From NCBI GenBank assembly GCA_039917855.1, contig JBDSIR010000038.1, positions 1 through 15,921 of the forward strand: a stretch of DNA of 15,921 nt, written 5' to 3'. A model generated the notes under the pieces. The model worked only from the letters and a program-made list of their open reading frames with translations, searched no databases and was not told the origin of the DNA. The stretch comes from CAMLHU01 sp039917855. GTDB lineage: Bacteria; Gemmatimonadota; Gemmatimonadetes; Gemmatimonadales; GWC2-71-9. Both the position numbers and the translations under genes were made by a program. Every line of letters starts with the position of its first letter. The first letter of the stretch is position 1. This document shows positions 1 through 9,027 of this stretch, piece by piece.

Positions 1-752
1 ACCGGCACCTCCTTCGGCATCCCCGTCATCGGGTGCCCCTGTGCCGTCTGCGCCTCGACCGACCCGCGCGACAGACGTTCCCGCTGCGCCGCGCTGGTCG
101 AGCAGGGAGGGCGGACCCTGCTCATCGACACCCCGCCGGAACTGCGGCTGCAGTTGCTGGCGGCCAAGGTCCGCGCAGTCGATGCGGTGCTCTACACCCA
201 CGAACACGCTGATCACGTCGCCGGGATCGATGATCTTCGGGTCTTCTCCGAGCGGGAGGGTCGGGAGGTGCCGCTGTATGGTCCAGCCGCGACCCTGCGG
301 TCGCTGGGTTCCTCCCACCGCTACATCTTCGACGACAACGTGACAGTGCCGGCGGGGACCAGCAAACCGCGCCTCTCTCTCCACCCGCTCGCGCCGGCCG
401 TGCCGGCAACGGTGGCCGGATTCGAAGTGCTGCCGCTCCCCTTTCCTCACGGGACGGGTGAGGTATTCGGCTATCGCTTCGGTGACGCGGCCTATTTGAC
501 CGACGTCAAGACGGTGCCTCTCTCGGCGCGGGAACACCTCCAAGGGCTGAAGCTCCTGGTGCTGAATGCCCTCTGGTGGCGTCCCCACCCGACCCATCTT
601 TCCATCGACGACGCCATCGCCGTCGCCCGGGACCTCGGTGCGGAGCGGACCATTCTGACCCATCTGACGCACGAGACCGGACACGCCGACCTCGCGGCCC
701 AGCTGCCGCCGGGGATCGAGCCGGGATACGACGGCCTCACTGTGGAGCTTCG

Positions 753-756
<4 letters not shown>
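1..756 (+). CDS. MBL-fold metal-dependent hydrolase, PhnP-like (5' end outside window)
   Basis: The reading frame is open from base 1 and ends at TGA 754-756. The first residues, T-G-T-S-F-G-I-P, match the GTGTS start of PhnP/RNase Z-like metallo-beta-lactamase-fold proteins, so only about ten residues are probably missing. A Cys-rich element (GCPCAVC, near 31-51) resembles the extra structural zinc site of PhnP. The metal motif HEHADH lies at 199-216; further candidate ligands are the His of FPHG, the Asp of LTDVK and a late His-rich stretch (LTHLTHETGH, about 655-685). Family members hydrolyse phosphodiester or cyclic phosphate bonds; the substrate here cannot be read from sequence. The stop overlaps the pgi start (ATGA), so the two are probably translationally coupled. 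No phosphonate (phn) genes are visible nearby, so a role in phosphonate use is not supported. Confidence 0.88.
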
Positions 757-2138
<1,382 letters not shown>

Positions 2139-2183
2139 CGGTGGTCATGTACGATCCTATGACTTGATCGCAGCTTGGCGTTC

Positions 2184-2235
2184 GCAGCACGCAGCACGCA
2201 GCACGCAGCACGCAGCACGCAGCACGCAGCACGCA
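2184..2235. repeat. Heptamer tandem repeat (GCAGCAC)7
   Basis: Seven exact copies of GCAGCAC run from 2184 to 2232, followed by a partial GCA. The array lies in the gap between pgi and the PPC-like secreted protein and ends 21 bases before that gene's likely GTG start. Unlike three other repeat sites in this window it has no obvious inverted partner. Perfect identity of all units suggests recent expansion by slippage. Confidence 0.95.
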
Positions 2236-2256
2236 CCCTCAACCCCCGAGCCTCCC

Positions 2257-3360
2257 GTGTCTCGACGCCTTCTGCTCCCAGCCCTCATCCTGCTCCTTCC
2301 CGCCGCACTCTCGGCGCAGAACATCCTCACCTCCGGCCGCATCGCGTCCGGGGCCATCGGGTCGAACGACGCGGCCAACGGCGAGGGGCAGCGCTACGAC
2401 GACTGGCGCATGACGCTGAAGGCGCGTCATCGCTATCGCGTCACGATGCGCTCGCGCAGCTTCGATTCGTTCCTCGCGGTCGGGCGTGGCCAGGGGGGAA
2501 GCTTCACGATGACCGTGAGCGACGACGACGGGGCCGGGGGCTCCGACGCGACGCTCGTCTTCACCCCCCCTGCGGATGGTGACTTCACGGTGCGGGCCCG
2601 TCCCCTAGGTAGCAGCGAGTCGGGCGACTACTCCCTCGCCCTCACCGACGAGGGGGAGGTGCAGCCGCTCCGCGCTCAGCTGATCCAATCCGGTCAGGCC
2701 GTCAGCGGGGCCCTCGACAGCAAGGACGCCACGACCGATGAAGGGAAGGCGGTGGACTACTACCGCTTTAGCGCCAAGTCCGGCCGCCACTACGTCGTCA
2801 CGATGCTGGCGCAGAGTTTCGACGCCTATCTCGAGGTCGGCAGCGGTGCCAACGGGGTCTTCGCCAAGCAGCGGAGCGATGACGACGGCGGTGGTGGCAC
2901 CAACGCCCGCCTCGATTGGGTGGCGCGCGAGGGAGGCGAGATCTGGATCCTGGCGCGGGGATTGAGCTCCGATACCGGACGCTATACGCTGCTCCTCGAA
3001 GACCTGGGCGACGCCCCGCCGCCGGCGCCCGCGATCGTCCTCAGCCACGGTCGGAGTGTCGACGGTCGGCTCGAAATGACCGACGAGCAGTCCGAAGAAG
3101 GGCACTACGACCTCTATTATCTCGACGGCGCGGCGGGGGACCTCGTTGTCATCCGGATGGACAGCGAGGCGTTCGATCCGGTGGTCGTGATCGGTCGAGG
3201 CGAATTCGGGGATTGGCACGAGCTCGACAAGGACAACGACGGCGGGCTCGGCACCAACGCCCACCTCGAGTTCCGCCTCCCCGAGGCGGGGCGATACACC
3301 ATCCGCGCCCGCGGGATCGGCCGCGCCAACACCGGCGCGTACACCATCCGGCTGGAATAG
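2257..3360 (+). CDS. Secreted protein with three PPC-like (pre-peptidase C-terminal-like) repeats
   Basis: The start chosen is GTG 2257, because it gives a typical signal peptide: basic SRR, a hydrophobic stretch LLLPALILLLPAAL, and a signal peptidase I site after A-L-S-A before QN. The open frame extends upstream through the heptamer repeat, but that part encodes repeat-derived sequence. The 367-residue product has three units of about 117 residues. Each has an acidic Gly-rich loop (SDDDGAGG near residue 89, SDDDGGGGTNA near 208, DKDNDGGLGTNA near 324) followed by a strand, then a G-x-Y-T/S-L/I ending such as GDYSLAL or GRYTLLL. This is the pattern of PPC beta-sandwich domains, usually found attached to secreted peptidases; no catalytic domain is visible here, so a binding or structural role outside the cytoplasmic membrane is inferred. 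No Shine-Dalgarno sequence precedes the start. Confidence 0.8.
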   Translation: MSRRLLLPALILLLPAALSAQNILTSGRIASGAIGSNDAANGEGQRYDDWRMTLKARHRYRVTMRSRSFDSFLAVGRGQGGSFTMTVSDDDGAGGSDATLVFTPPADGDFTVRARPLGSSESGDYSLALTDEGEVQPLRAQLIQSGQAVSGALDSKDATTDEGKAVDYYRFSAKSGRHYVVTMLAQSFDAYLEVGSGANGVFAKQRSDDDGGGGTNARLDWVAREGGEIWILARGLSSDTGRYTLLLEDLGDAPPPAPAIVLSHGRSVDGRLEMTDEQSEEGHYDLYYLDGAAGDLVVIRMDSEAFDPVVVIGRGEFGDWHELDKDNDGGLGTNAHLEFRLPEAGRYTIRARGIGRANTGAYTIRLE

Positions 3361-3361
3361 A

Positions 3362-3379
3362 CCCGCGATCCATCGCGGG
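3362..3379 (+). terminator. Hairpin after the PPC-like gene, possible terminator
   Basis: CCCGCGAT (3362-3369) and ATCGCGGG (3372-3379) are perfect inverted repeats immediately after the TAG at 3358-3360. The stem is strong and GC-rich; with a realistic loop of four bases it has seven pairs. There is no T-run, so an intrinsic terminator is plausible but not proven. Confidence 0.5.
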
Positions 3380-3404
3380 CCTCCCCTCCGGCCCTCCGGC
3401 GCGG

Positions 3405-3411
3405 TAGTTTC
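3405..3411 (+). promoter_or_regulatory. Candidate -10-like element upstream of the aldolase gene
   Basis: TAGTTTC lies 31 bases before the aldolase ATG, in the context GCGGTAGTTTCG. Similar TAnTTT elements occur before the M14 peptidase and ybaB genes. No good -35 element is visible, so this is a weak call resting on recurrence. Confidence 0.3.
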
Positions 3412-3442
3412 GAACACCTGACGAACTTTTCGAGGAGCAGGG

Positions 3443-4858
3443 ATGTCCGATCCGATGCAGCAGGTCGTGGCCCACTTCGGCGGCGCCGTGAAGGTGGCGG
3501 GTGGCAAGGTCAGCGTGACCGACCCCGCCAGGCTCCGCACCGAAGCAACCGACCGACTCGCGTGGGACGCGGTCTTCGGCAATGACGAGACCCGCGAGGC
3601 CGCACGCTGGCTCCTCTGGGAGTTGGGGCAGACCGTCGGGTGCCGCCCCGCCTCGATCCAGGGGCTGTACGCGGCGCGCGGCCGGGGCGAGTGCGGAGGG
3701 TTCACCGTCCCGGCGATGAACATCCGGATGATGGCGTACGACTCCGCGCGCGCGGTCTTCCGCGCCGCGATCGCCGCCAAGGCAGGTGCGCTGCTGCTCG
3801 AGATCGCCCGCTCCGAGATCGCCTACACCGAGCAGCGCCCCGGCGAATACGTTGCGGTCGTGCAGGCGGCGGCGCTCCGGGAAGGATACGACCTGCCGCT
3901 CTTCATCCAGGGCGACCATTGCCAGGTCAACGTCAAGAAGTACCAGGCCGACGCCGAGGCCGAGGTGGGGGAGGTCAAAAAGCTGATCGGCGAAGAAGTG
4001 GCGGCCGGGTTCTATAACATCGATGTCGACACGTCGACGCTGGTGGATCTTTCCCAGCCCACGCTGACCGAGCAGCAGCGGCTCAACTTCGAGCGCGCCG
4101 CTGAGATCACCAAGTTCATCCGCGACCGCGAGCCCAAGGGGGTCACCGTCTCGGTCGGCGCCGAGATCGGCGAGGTCGGGCACAAGAATTCGACCGTCGA
4201 GGAGCTCCACGCCTTCATGGGTGGATACAACGCCGCGATCAAGGCGCTCGGAGTGAAGGAAGGGATCAGCAAGATCTCGGTGCAGACCGGCACCAGCCAC
4301 GGCGGCGTGGTGCTCCCCGACGGGCGCATCGCCGATGTGAAGCTCGACCTGGTGGCCCTCGAGGCGCTGTCCAAGTCGGCCAAGGCCGACTACAACATGA
4401 GCGGCGCGGTGCAGCATGGGGCCAGCACGCTCCCTCCCGACGCCTTCGGGAACTTCCCCCGGATCGAGACGGCCGAGATCCACCTCGCCACCAATTTCCA
4501 GACCCTCATCTTCGACCATCCGAAGCTGCCGGCCGAACTTCGAGGGCGCATGTATCGGTGGCTGGACGAGAACGCCCAGTCCGAGAAGAAGGCCGGCGAC
4601 ACCGACGAACAGTTCTATTACAAGGCCCGCAAGAAGGCGATCGGCCCGTTCAAGAAGGATTGTTGGGGTCTGCCCACCGACGTCCGGGCCGCGATCGGTG
4701 GCGACCTCCAGAAGACCTTCACATTCCTGTTCGACCAGCTCAAGGTGAACGGTACTGCCGACCTCGTGCGGAAGACCGTCCACGCCCCCGTCCAGCACCA
4801 CACCGCGCTCTCCGCAGTGGGTGCCCTGGCGGAGGATGACCCCGATGCGGGGGAGTGA
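3443..4858 (+). CDS. fba: Class II fructose-bisphosphate aldolase family protein, long form
   Basis: Class II aldolases use Zn2+ to split fructose 1,6-bisphosphate into dihydroxyacetone phosphate and glyceraldehyde 3-phosphate in the cytosol. The ATG is preceded by GAGGAG (3432-3437) at good spacing. Family landmarks in order: Asp-His at residues 158-159 (GDHCQ; catalytic Asp and zinc His), NIDVDTSTL near 192, the conserved Glu in GAEIGEVG near 241, zinc His 286 in GTSHGG, and zinc His 325 in QHGAS. At 471 residues it is much longer than the usual 285-360; compared with the usual enzymes there is extra sequence both before the Asp-His motif and after the last zinc His. The spacing of the zinc ligands is closer to the FbaA type than to GatY. 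Substrate could be another ketose bisphosphate, but pgi nearby and the absence of sugar-specific genes favour glycolysis/gluconeogenesis. Confidence 0.85.
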   Translation: MSDPMQQVVAHFGGAVKVAGGKVSVTDPARLRTEATDRLAWDAVFGNDETREAARWLLWELGQTVGCRPASIQGLYAARGRGECGGFTVPAMNIRMMAYDSARAVFRAAIAAKAGALLLEIARSEIAYTEQRPGEYVAVVQAAALREGYDLPLFIQGDHCQVNVKKYQADAEAEVGEVKKLIGEEVAAGFYNIDVDTSTLVDLSQPTLTEQQRLNFERAAEITKFIRDREPKGVTVSVGAEIGEVGHKNSTVEELHAFMGGYNAAIKALGVKEGISKISVQTGTSHGGVVLPDGRIADVKLDLVALEALSKSAKADYNMSGAVQHGASTLPPDAFGNFPRIETAEIHLATNFQTLIFDHPKLPAELRGRMYRWLDENAQSEKKAGDTDEQFYYKARKKAIGPFKKDCWGLPTDVRAAIGGDLQKTFTFLFDQLKVNGTADLVRKTVHAPVQHHTALSAVGALAEDDPDAGE

Positions 4859-4862
4859 TCCG

Positions 4863-5246
4863 ATGTCCCGTTACGACGACGACGCCCCGAGCGCCAATGC
4901 GCTCCCTTGGTTCCTCTTCGGCCTCGGCCTCGGCGCCGCCCTGGGCCTGCTGTTCGCGCCCCAGAGCGGCGAGCGGACCCGCCACGCCCTCGGCAAGAAG
5001 GTGCGGAAGCTCAAGCATCTCGCCGAGGACAAGCTCGAAGACGTGATGGACACGGCGGGCGCGAAGGGACGCCACCTGCGTGAGGTCCTGGCGGAGGGTG
5101 ACGACGACGACGAGGACGAGGAGGAGCTCGAGACCCGGCCGAGCCGGGCCCGCGAAGAGCTCGAACGCCGGCTCGCCTCCGCCCGTGCTCGCCGCCGCGG
5201 CGCTCCGGCGCCCCGCGTTGCCGACAGCGAGGAGCCCGGCGCCTGA
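4863..5246 (+). CDS. YtxH-like small membrane protein
   Basis: ATG 4863 was chosen over an in-frame ATG at 4821 because the latter lies inside the aldolase gene, and GGGGGAG (4850-4856) sits just upstream of 4863. The 127-residue product has one membrane segment (LPWFLFGLGLGAALGLLFAP, about residues 14-33) followed by the PQSGERTR motif typical of YtxH-domain proteins. A helical charged region follows, then a strongly acidic stretch (EGDDDDEDEEELE, about 79-91) and a basic Arg-rich tail. YtxH proteins are single-helix membrane proteins, some linked to general stress, with no known enzymatic activity. It starts four bases after the aldolase stop and ends shortly before the YihY-like gene, suggesting cotranscription. 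Confidence 0.8.
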   Translation: MSRYDDDAPSANALPWFLFGLGLGAALGLLFAPQSGERTRHALGKKVRKLKHLAEDKLEDVMDTAGAKGRHLREVLAEGDDDDEDEEELETRPSRAREELERRLASARARRRGAPAPRVADSEEPGA

Positions 5247-5281
5247 CCGCCATCAAGGCATTCGAGGGGTGGCACCGGTCC

Positions 5282-6172
5282 GTGGGCGGGTTCGCCCAGC
5301 GCGCCCTCATCGCCGCAGGTGAAGTGAACGTCCCGTTCCTGGCCAGTGCGCTCACCTTCGATGCGTTGCTGGCCGGTACGCCGTTCGTGATGCTCCTGCT
5401 CGTGGGCGCTTCGCTCTTCGTGGAAGGGAGCGGCTCCGCTCCCACCGACCTCGCGCCCTTCCTCGAGCGGTTTCTGCCCCCGGCGGGCCCGGGCGCCGGC
5501 GCGGGGATCGAGCTCACGATCGTGGCCCAGAACTTCATCCACACGGTCACCGCGAACCGGGGCTCCATCTCGATCTTCGCCACGATGCTCTTCGTCTGGT
5601 TCAGCACCCGCCTCTTTGCCAGCGTCCGCACCGCCCTCAACCGCATCTATCACATGGCCGCCCCGGCGCACCCGGCGCGGCACTTCCTGGTGCAGATGCT
5701 GCTGAACAAGGCGTGGGACGTCACCATGGTGGGAGTCCTGCTCTCGCTCTTCCTCACCAATATCCTCGTCAGCGCGGCGCTGACGGCGGCCGAGGCGTGG
5801 AGCGCCGCCCGACTCCCCGGAGCCGCGGCGTCGGTGAGCTACGCCAGCCGGTTCCTCAACGTCGGCCTCGGTTTCCTCTTCGCCTTCACGGTCCTCGCCA
5901 CGGTCTACCGCTACGCCAGTTCCCGGCCGGTCCGGTGGCGCACGGCCATGCTCGCGGCGACCTTCGCGGCCCTCGGGGTCGAGCTGGCCAAGCGACTCTT
6001 CGCCTTGTACCTCGCCTCTTCGTCAGGCTTCCACGTGATCTCGACGGTGGGCAGCTTCACCACGGTGATCCTGCTGGTGCTCTGGGCCTACTACTCCTCG
6101 GTCGTGTTCCTGCTGGGCGGGGTGGTGGCGGAGACTTGGGCCGAGCGACAACAGCTATGGAGTGCGAAGTAG
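5282..6172 (+). CDS. YihY/virulence factor BrkB family membrane protein
   Basis: A 296-residue polytopic membrane protein. Hydrophobic segments appear near residues 22-46, 96-120, 145-170, 193-215, 221-246 and 255-285, fitting the six-helix YihY/UPF0761 layout. Family-like sequence includes ASALTFDALLAGTPFVML at the first helix and LILLVLWAYYSS-like sequence at the last. The often-quoted ribonuclease BN assignment of this family is historical and incorrect; the molecular function is unknown, although related proteins are proposed to act in envelope lipid transport. The GTG at 5282 is only one option. A CTG at 5243 overlaps the upstream stop, has GAGGAG (5229-5234) eight bases before it, and would add a 13-residue amphipathic lead (TAIKAFEGW...) that looks family-like. 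Confidence 0.82.
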   Translation: MGGFAQRALIAAGEVNVPFLASALTFDALLAGTPFVMLLLVGASLFVEGSGSAPTDLAPFLERFLPPAGPGAGAGIELTIVAQNFIHTVTANRGSISIFATMLFVWFSTRLFASVRTALNRIYHMAAPAHPARHFLVQMLLNKAWDVTMVGVLLSLFLTNILVSAALTAAEAWSAARLPGAAASVSYASRFLNVGLGFLFAFTVLATVYRYASSRPVRWRTAMLAATFAALGVELAKRLFALYLASSSGFHVISTVGSFTTVILLVLWAYYSSVVFLLGGVVAETWAERQQLWSAK

Positions 6173-6190
6173 GACCGGATCAATGCGGGT

Positions 6191-6218
6191 GCCCGCCGCC
6201 CGCCGACCGCCGACCGCA
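6191..6218. repeat. Degenerate heptamer repeat between YihY-like and M14 genes
   Basis: Four consecutive 7-base units, GCCCGCC, GCCCGCC, GACCGCC and GACCGCA, occupy the gap after the YihY-like stop. The unit differs from that at 2184 but the period is the same. Confidence 0.6.
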
Positions 6219-6256
6219 GGGCGCCACTGTCACACTCACCCCGGCGCGCGTGCGGC

Positions 6257-6263
6257 TACTTTT
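6257..6263 (+). promoter_or_regulatory. Candidate -10-like element almost touching the M14 start codon
   Basis: TACTTTT in the context GCGGCTACTTTTCCCGA ends six bases before ATG 6269. If it is a -10 element, transcription would begin at or next to the A of the start codon, giving a leaderless mRNA. There is no Shine-Dalgarno sequence here, which agrees with that, but no -35 element is evident. Confidence 0.3.
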
Positions 6264-6268
6264 CCCGA

Positions 6269-8944
6269 ATGCGCCGACTCCTCTCCCTCTCCCTGTTCGT
6301 AGCCGCGACCGCGGCCCCCCTCGCAGCCCAATCGTTCGACTGGTACCGCTACGCGCCGTACAACGCGAGCGTCCCGCGGCCTGATTCCCTCCTGGGGCAC
6401 GCCCTTGGCGCCCGCCAGACGATGTACCACGAGCAGCAGGGGGTGCTCGACCGGTTCATCGCGGCGACCCCCGACCGAGTGCGGACCGAGGTGATCGGCA
6501 CGACCGCCGAGGGAAAGGTGATGCGGCTCCTGATCATCTCGAGCCCCGAGAACATCCGTCGTCTCGATCAGATCCGCGCCGATCTCGATCGCCTCGCCGA
6601 CCCGCGCGCCACCTCCGCCGCCGAGGCGCGGACCATCGCCGCCCGGAGCCCGGCGGTGGTGCTGTTGACCCATTCGGTCCACGGCAACGAACCCGCCGGC
6701 TTCGAATCGGCGATGATGACCGCCTACCAGCTCCTGGCGAGCGACCATCCCGAGATCCGGGCGATCCTCAAGGACGTGATCGTCCTGATCAACCCGTCCC
6801 AGAATCCCGATGGGCACGAACGCTTCGCGGCGTGGTCCAACTCCGTGGCCGTGGGGAGTGACGATCCCCAGGCGCTCGAATCGCGCGAGCCCTGGAGCAT
6901 CCAGGGGCGCTACAACCACTATCGCTTCGACATGAACCGCGACGTGCTGGCGCTCTCGCAGGCCGAGACGCGGGCGCTGGCCGGCGTCGTGCTGCGGTGG
7001 CACCCGCAGGTGAGTGCGGACCTCCACAGCACCACCGCGCAGTACTTCTTCCCTCCGGCCGCCGATCCCATCAACGGCAACCTTCCGGCTTCGACGCCCA
7101 AGTGGCTGGAGCGGATCGGTCGCGGGAACGCCGGCGCCTTCGACCGGTTCGGCTGGAGCTACTACGTCCGCGACGTGTTCGACCTCTATTACGCCGGATA
7201 CTGGGACAGCTGGCCGTCGCTCAACGGCGCCATCGGGATGACCTTCGAGACCGATGGCGGTCCCGAGCTCCGGCTCCGGAAGGACGACGGGTCGATCACC
7301 ACATTCGCCGATGGCATCGCCCATCACCACGTCGCCGCGATGGCCACCCTCGTGACCACCGCGGCCGGTCACGAGGAGATGCTGCGCGACTACTACGACT
7401 TCCGCGCCAGCGGGATGACCGCGGCCGCCGGCCGCCCCTTCCGCCGCGTGGTGATCACCGCGGGCGACGATCCGGGCCGCGCGCGTCAGCTGGTGGCGCT
7501 GCTCGCCCGGCAGGGGATCGAGGTCACCGAACTCACCCAGCCGTTCACGAGCTTCAAGGCGCACGGCTACGCGGGCACCGGAGGGCTCGAGCGACGGACC
7601 TTCCCGGCCGGGAGCTTCGTGGTCGACCTGGCCCAGCCCCAGGCGCGCCTCGCCACCGCGATCCTCGAGCCGAAGAGCCGGCTCGATTCCGCCTTCGCCC
7701 AGGCCCAGCTCGATCGGTGGCGGCGCAACCAGCGGCGCGGACCCGAGGGCTCGACCGAGGGGTACGAGTTCTACGATGTGACCGCCTGGTCGCTCCCCTA
7801 CGCCTTCGGCGTCGAAGCGTATTGGACCGAGGATGCCTCCGCGCTCACCGGCCGCCCCGCGGCGAGCTCGTCGGCGCCCGTCGGTGGCGTCTCGGCTCGA
7901 GCCCGCTCGGCCTACGTCTTCGCCAACAGCGGGGAGAACGCGGCCCGCCTTGCGATGCGGCTCCTCGCGGAGGGTTTCCGCGTCGGTGCCACCTCGCGGC
8001 CCATGGTGGCCGATGGCGTGAGTTATCGCGAAGGAAGCTTCGTCGCCCGCGTGGCCCGGAACACCGACTCGCTACACGCCCGCGTCGACGCGTTGGCCAA
8101 GGAACTTGGCGTGATGGTCGTCGGGGCACAGTCGGGCTTCCCGGAGAGCGGACAGACCGGTGTCGGGAGTGAGGCGGTCTTTTCGCTCCACGCGCCGAAG
8201 GTCCTGGTCGCCGCGGGGGAGGGTATCGGCCAACCATCATTCGGCGATGCCTGGTTCTATCTCGAGCGGGAGCTCGGGCTCTCGGTGACACCGGTCGAAC
8301 TCTCAGCCCTCGGGCGGATCGACCTGACCGACTACAACGTCCTCATCATCCCCGATGGCGGCGCCGCCACCATGTGGCGCCAGCTCGGCGAAAGTGGAGC
8401 CGGGAAGCTCAAGCAGTGGGTGCAGGATGGCGGGCTCGTCCTCGCCTGGGGCTCCGCCGTGCAGCTCCTCGCGCGGAAGGAACTCGAACTCACCACGGTT
8501 GCGACCGTCGACAGCTCGGGCGCCAAGGACACCACCATCGTGGCACCCCGGCCGGCACCCCCGCTCGCCAGTCCCAACGCCCCCCAGGGCACCAAGCCCG
8601 ACCAGATCCCCGGCGCGATCTTCCGCGCGACGCTCGATCGCTCCCATTGGCTCGCGTGGGGGTACGGGCGCGACGAACTGCCGGTGCTGCTCACCACGAG
8701 CGAGCTCCTCAAGCCATCCAGCAAGGGCGATAACCCCGCCGCCTTCACCGGCACGGGACTCCTGATGTCCGGGTTCGTCTTCCCCAACACCGAACGCTTC
8801 GTGCAGGGATCGGTCTATGCGGCGGTCGAGAACGCGGGGCGGGGGAAAGTGGTGCTCTTCGCCGACGACCCCCTCTTCCGGGGGTTCTGGCGGGGGCCGG
8901 CGCGGCTGGTGTCCAATGCCCTGCTTTACGGGACCGGTCGGTGA
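6269..8944 (+). CDS. Secreted M14-family zinc carboxypeptidase with C-terminal amidotransferase-like domain
   Basis: An 891-residue protein beginning with a signal peptide (MRRLLSLSLFVAATAAPLAAQ; cleavage expected after LAA or AAQ), so it acts outside the cytoplasmic membrane. The N-terminal peptidase domain has the M14 metal-site motif HGNE (His138, Glu141), NPDG (179-182), the RFDMNRD segment that corresponds to the substrate-binding Arg region, the third zinc ligand in DLHST (His253), and the catalytic Glu in FETDGG (Glu327). All catalytic elements appear intact. A region near residues 645-735 (VLVAAGEG, then LTDYNVLIIPDGG, then a GLVLAWGSAVQ strand) resembles a class I glutamine amidotransferase/ThuA-like Rossmann fold, probably non-catalytic. 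M14 enzymes remove C-terminal residues from peptides or cell-wall peptides; specificity cannot be read here. It is separated from the YihY-like gene and converges with the YbjQ-like gene. Confidence 0.9.
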   Translation: MRRLLSLSLFVAATAAPLAAQSFDWYRYAPYNASVPRPDSLLGHALGARQTMYHEQQGVLDRFIAATPDRVRTEVIGTTAEGKVMRLLIISSPENIRRLDQIRADLDRLADPRATSAAEARTIAARSPAVVLLTHSVHGNEPAGFESAMMTAYQLLASDHPEIRAILKDVIVLINPSQNPDGHERFAAWSNSVAVGSDDPQALESREPWSIQGRYNHYRFDMNRDVLALSQAETRALAGVVLRWHPQVSADLHSTTAQYFFPPAADPINGNLPASTPKWLERIGRGNAGAFDRFGWSYYVRDVFDLYYAGYWDSWPSLNGAIGMTFETDGGPELRLRKDDGSITTFADGIAHHHVAAMATLVTTAAGHEEMLRDYYDFRASGMTAAAGRPFRRVVITAGDDPGRARQLVALLARQGIEVTELTQPFTSFKAHGYAGTGGLERRTFPAGSFVVDLAQPQARLATAILEPKSRLDSAFAQAQLDRWRRNQRRGPEGSTEGYEFYDVTAWSLPYAFGVEAYWTEDASALTGRPAASSSAPVGGVSARARSAYVFANSGENAARLAMRLLAEGFRVGATSRPMVADGVSYREGSFVARVARNTDSLHARVDALAKELGVMVVGAQSGFPESGQTGVGSEAVFSLHAPKVLVAAGEGIGQPSFGDAWFYLERELGLSVTPVELSALGRIDLTDYNVLIIPDGGAATMWRQLGESGAGKLKQWVQDGGLVLAWGSAVQLLARKELELTTVATVDSSGAKDTTIVAPRPAPPLASPNAPQGTKPDQIPGAIFRATLDRSHWLAWGYGRDELPVLLTTSELLKPSSKGDNPAAFTGTGLLMSGFVFPNTERFVQGSVYAAVENAGRGKVVLFADDPLFRGFWRGPARLVSNALLYGTGR

Positions 8945-9027
8945 GCGGTGAGCAGTAAGCGGTGAGCGGGCCCCACGATCGGATCTTGACCGTGGGGCCC
9001 GCTCACCACTTACCGCTCACCGCTTAC
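8941..9027. terminator. Long hairpin of heptamer repeats between convergent genes, likely bidirectional terminator
   Basis: Two 37-base arms, 8941-8977 and 8991-9027, are reverse complements at 34 of 37 positions, with one further G-U pair, around a 13-base loop. Each arm consists of four 7-base units (GTGAGCG-like) plus the sequence GGCCCCACG. The TGA of the M14 peptidase (8942-8944) lies in one arm and the TAA of the YbjQ-like gene (9024-9026, minus strand) in the other. The position between convergent genes fits a shared terminator, though a T-run is absent. Confidence 0.75.

Noticed and set aside
2184..2235. CRISPR array
   Set aside because: The units are 7 bases and directly adjacent with no spacers, and no cas genes are present.
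3149..4801. Long minus-strand open frame (550 codons) opposite the aldolase
   Set aside because: It is the antisense shadow of the aldolase gene, which has intact catalytic motifs and a good ribosome site. The shadow translation has no domain features.
5282..6172. Ribonuclease BN function for the YihY-like protein
   Set aside because: The RNase BN label for this membrane family was a historical error; the protein has membrane helices and no nuclease motif.
8941..9027. Insertion sequence or MITE ends
   Set aside because: The palindrome has no transposase and no target duplication that I can see, and its arms consist of simple heptamers. A MITE-like origin remains possible but is unsupported.
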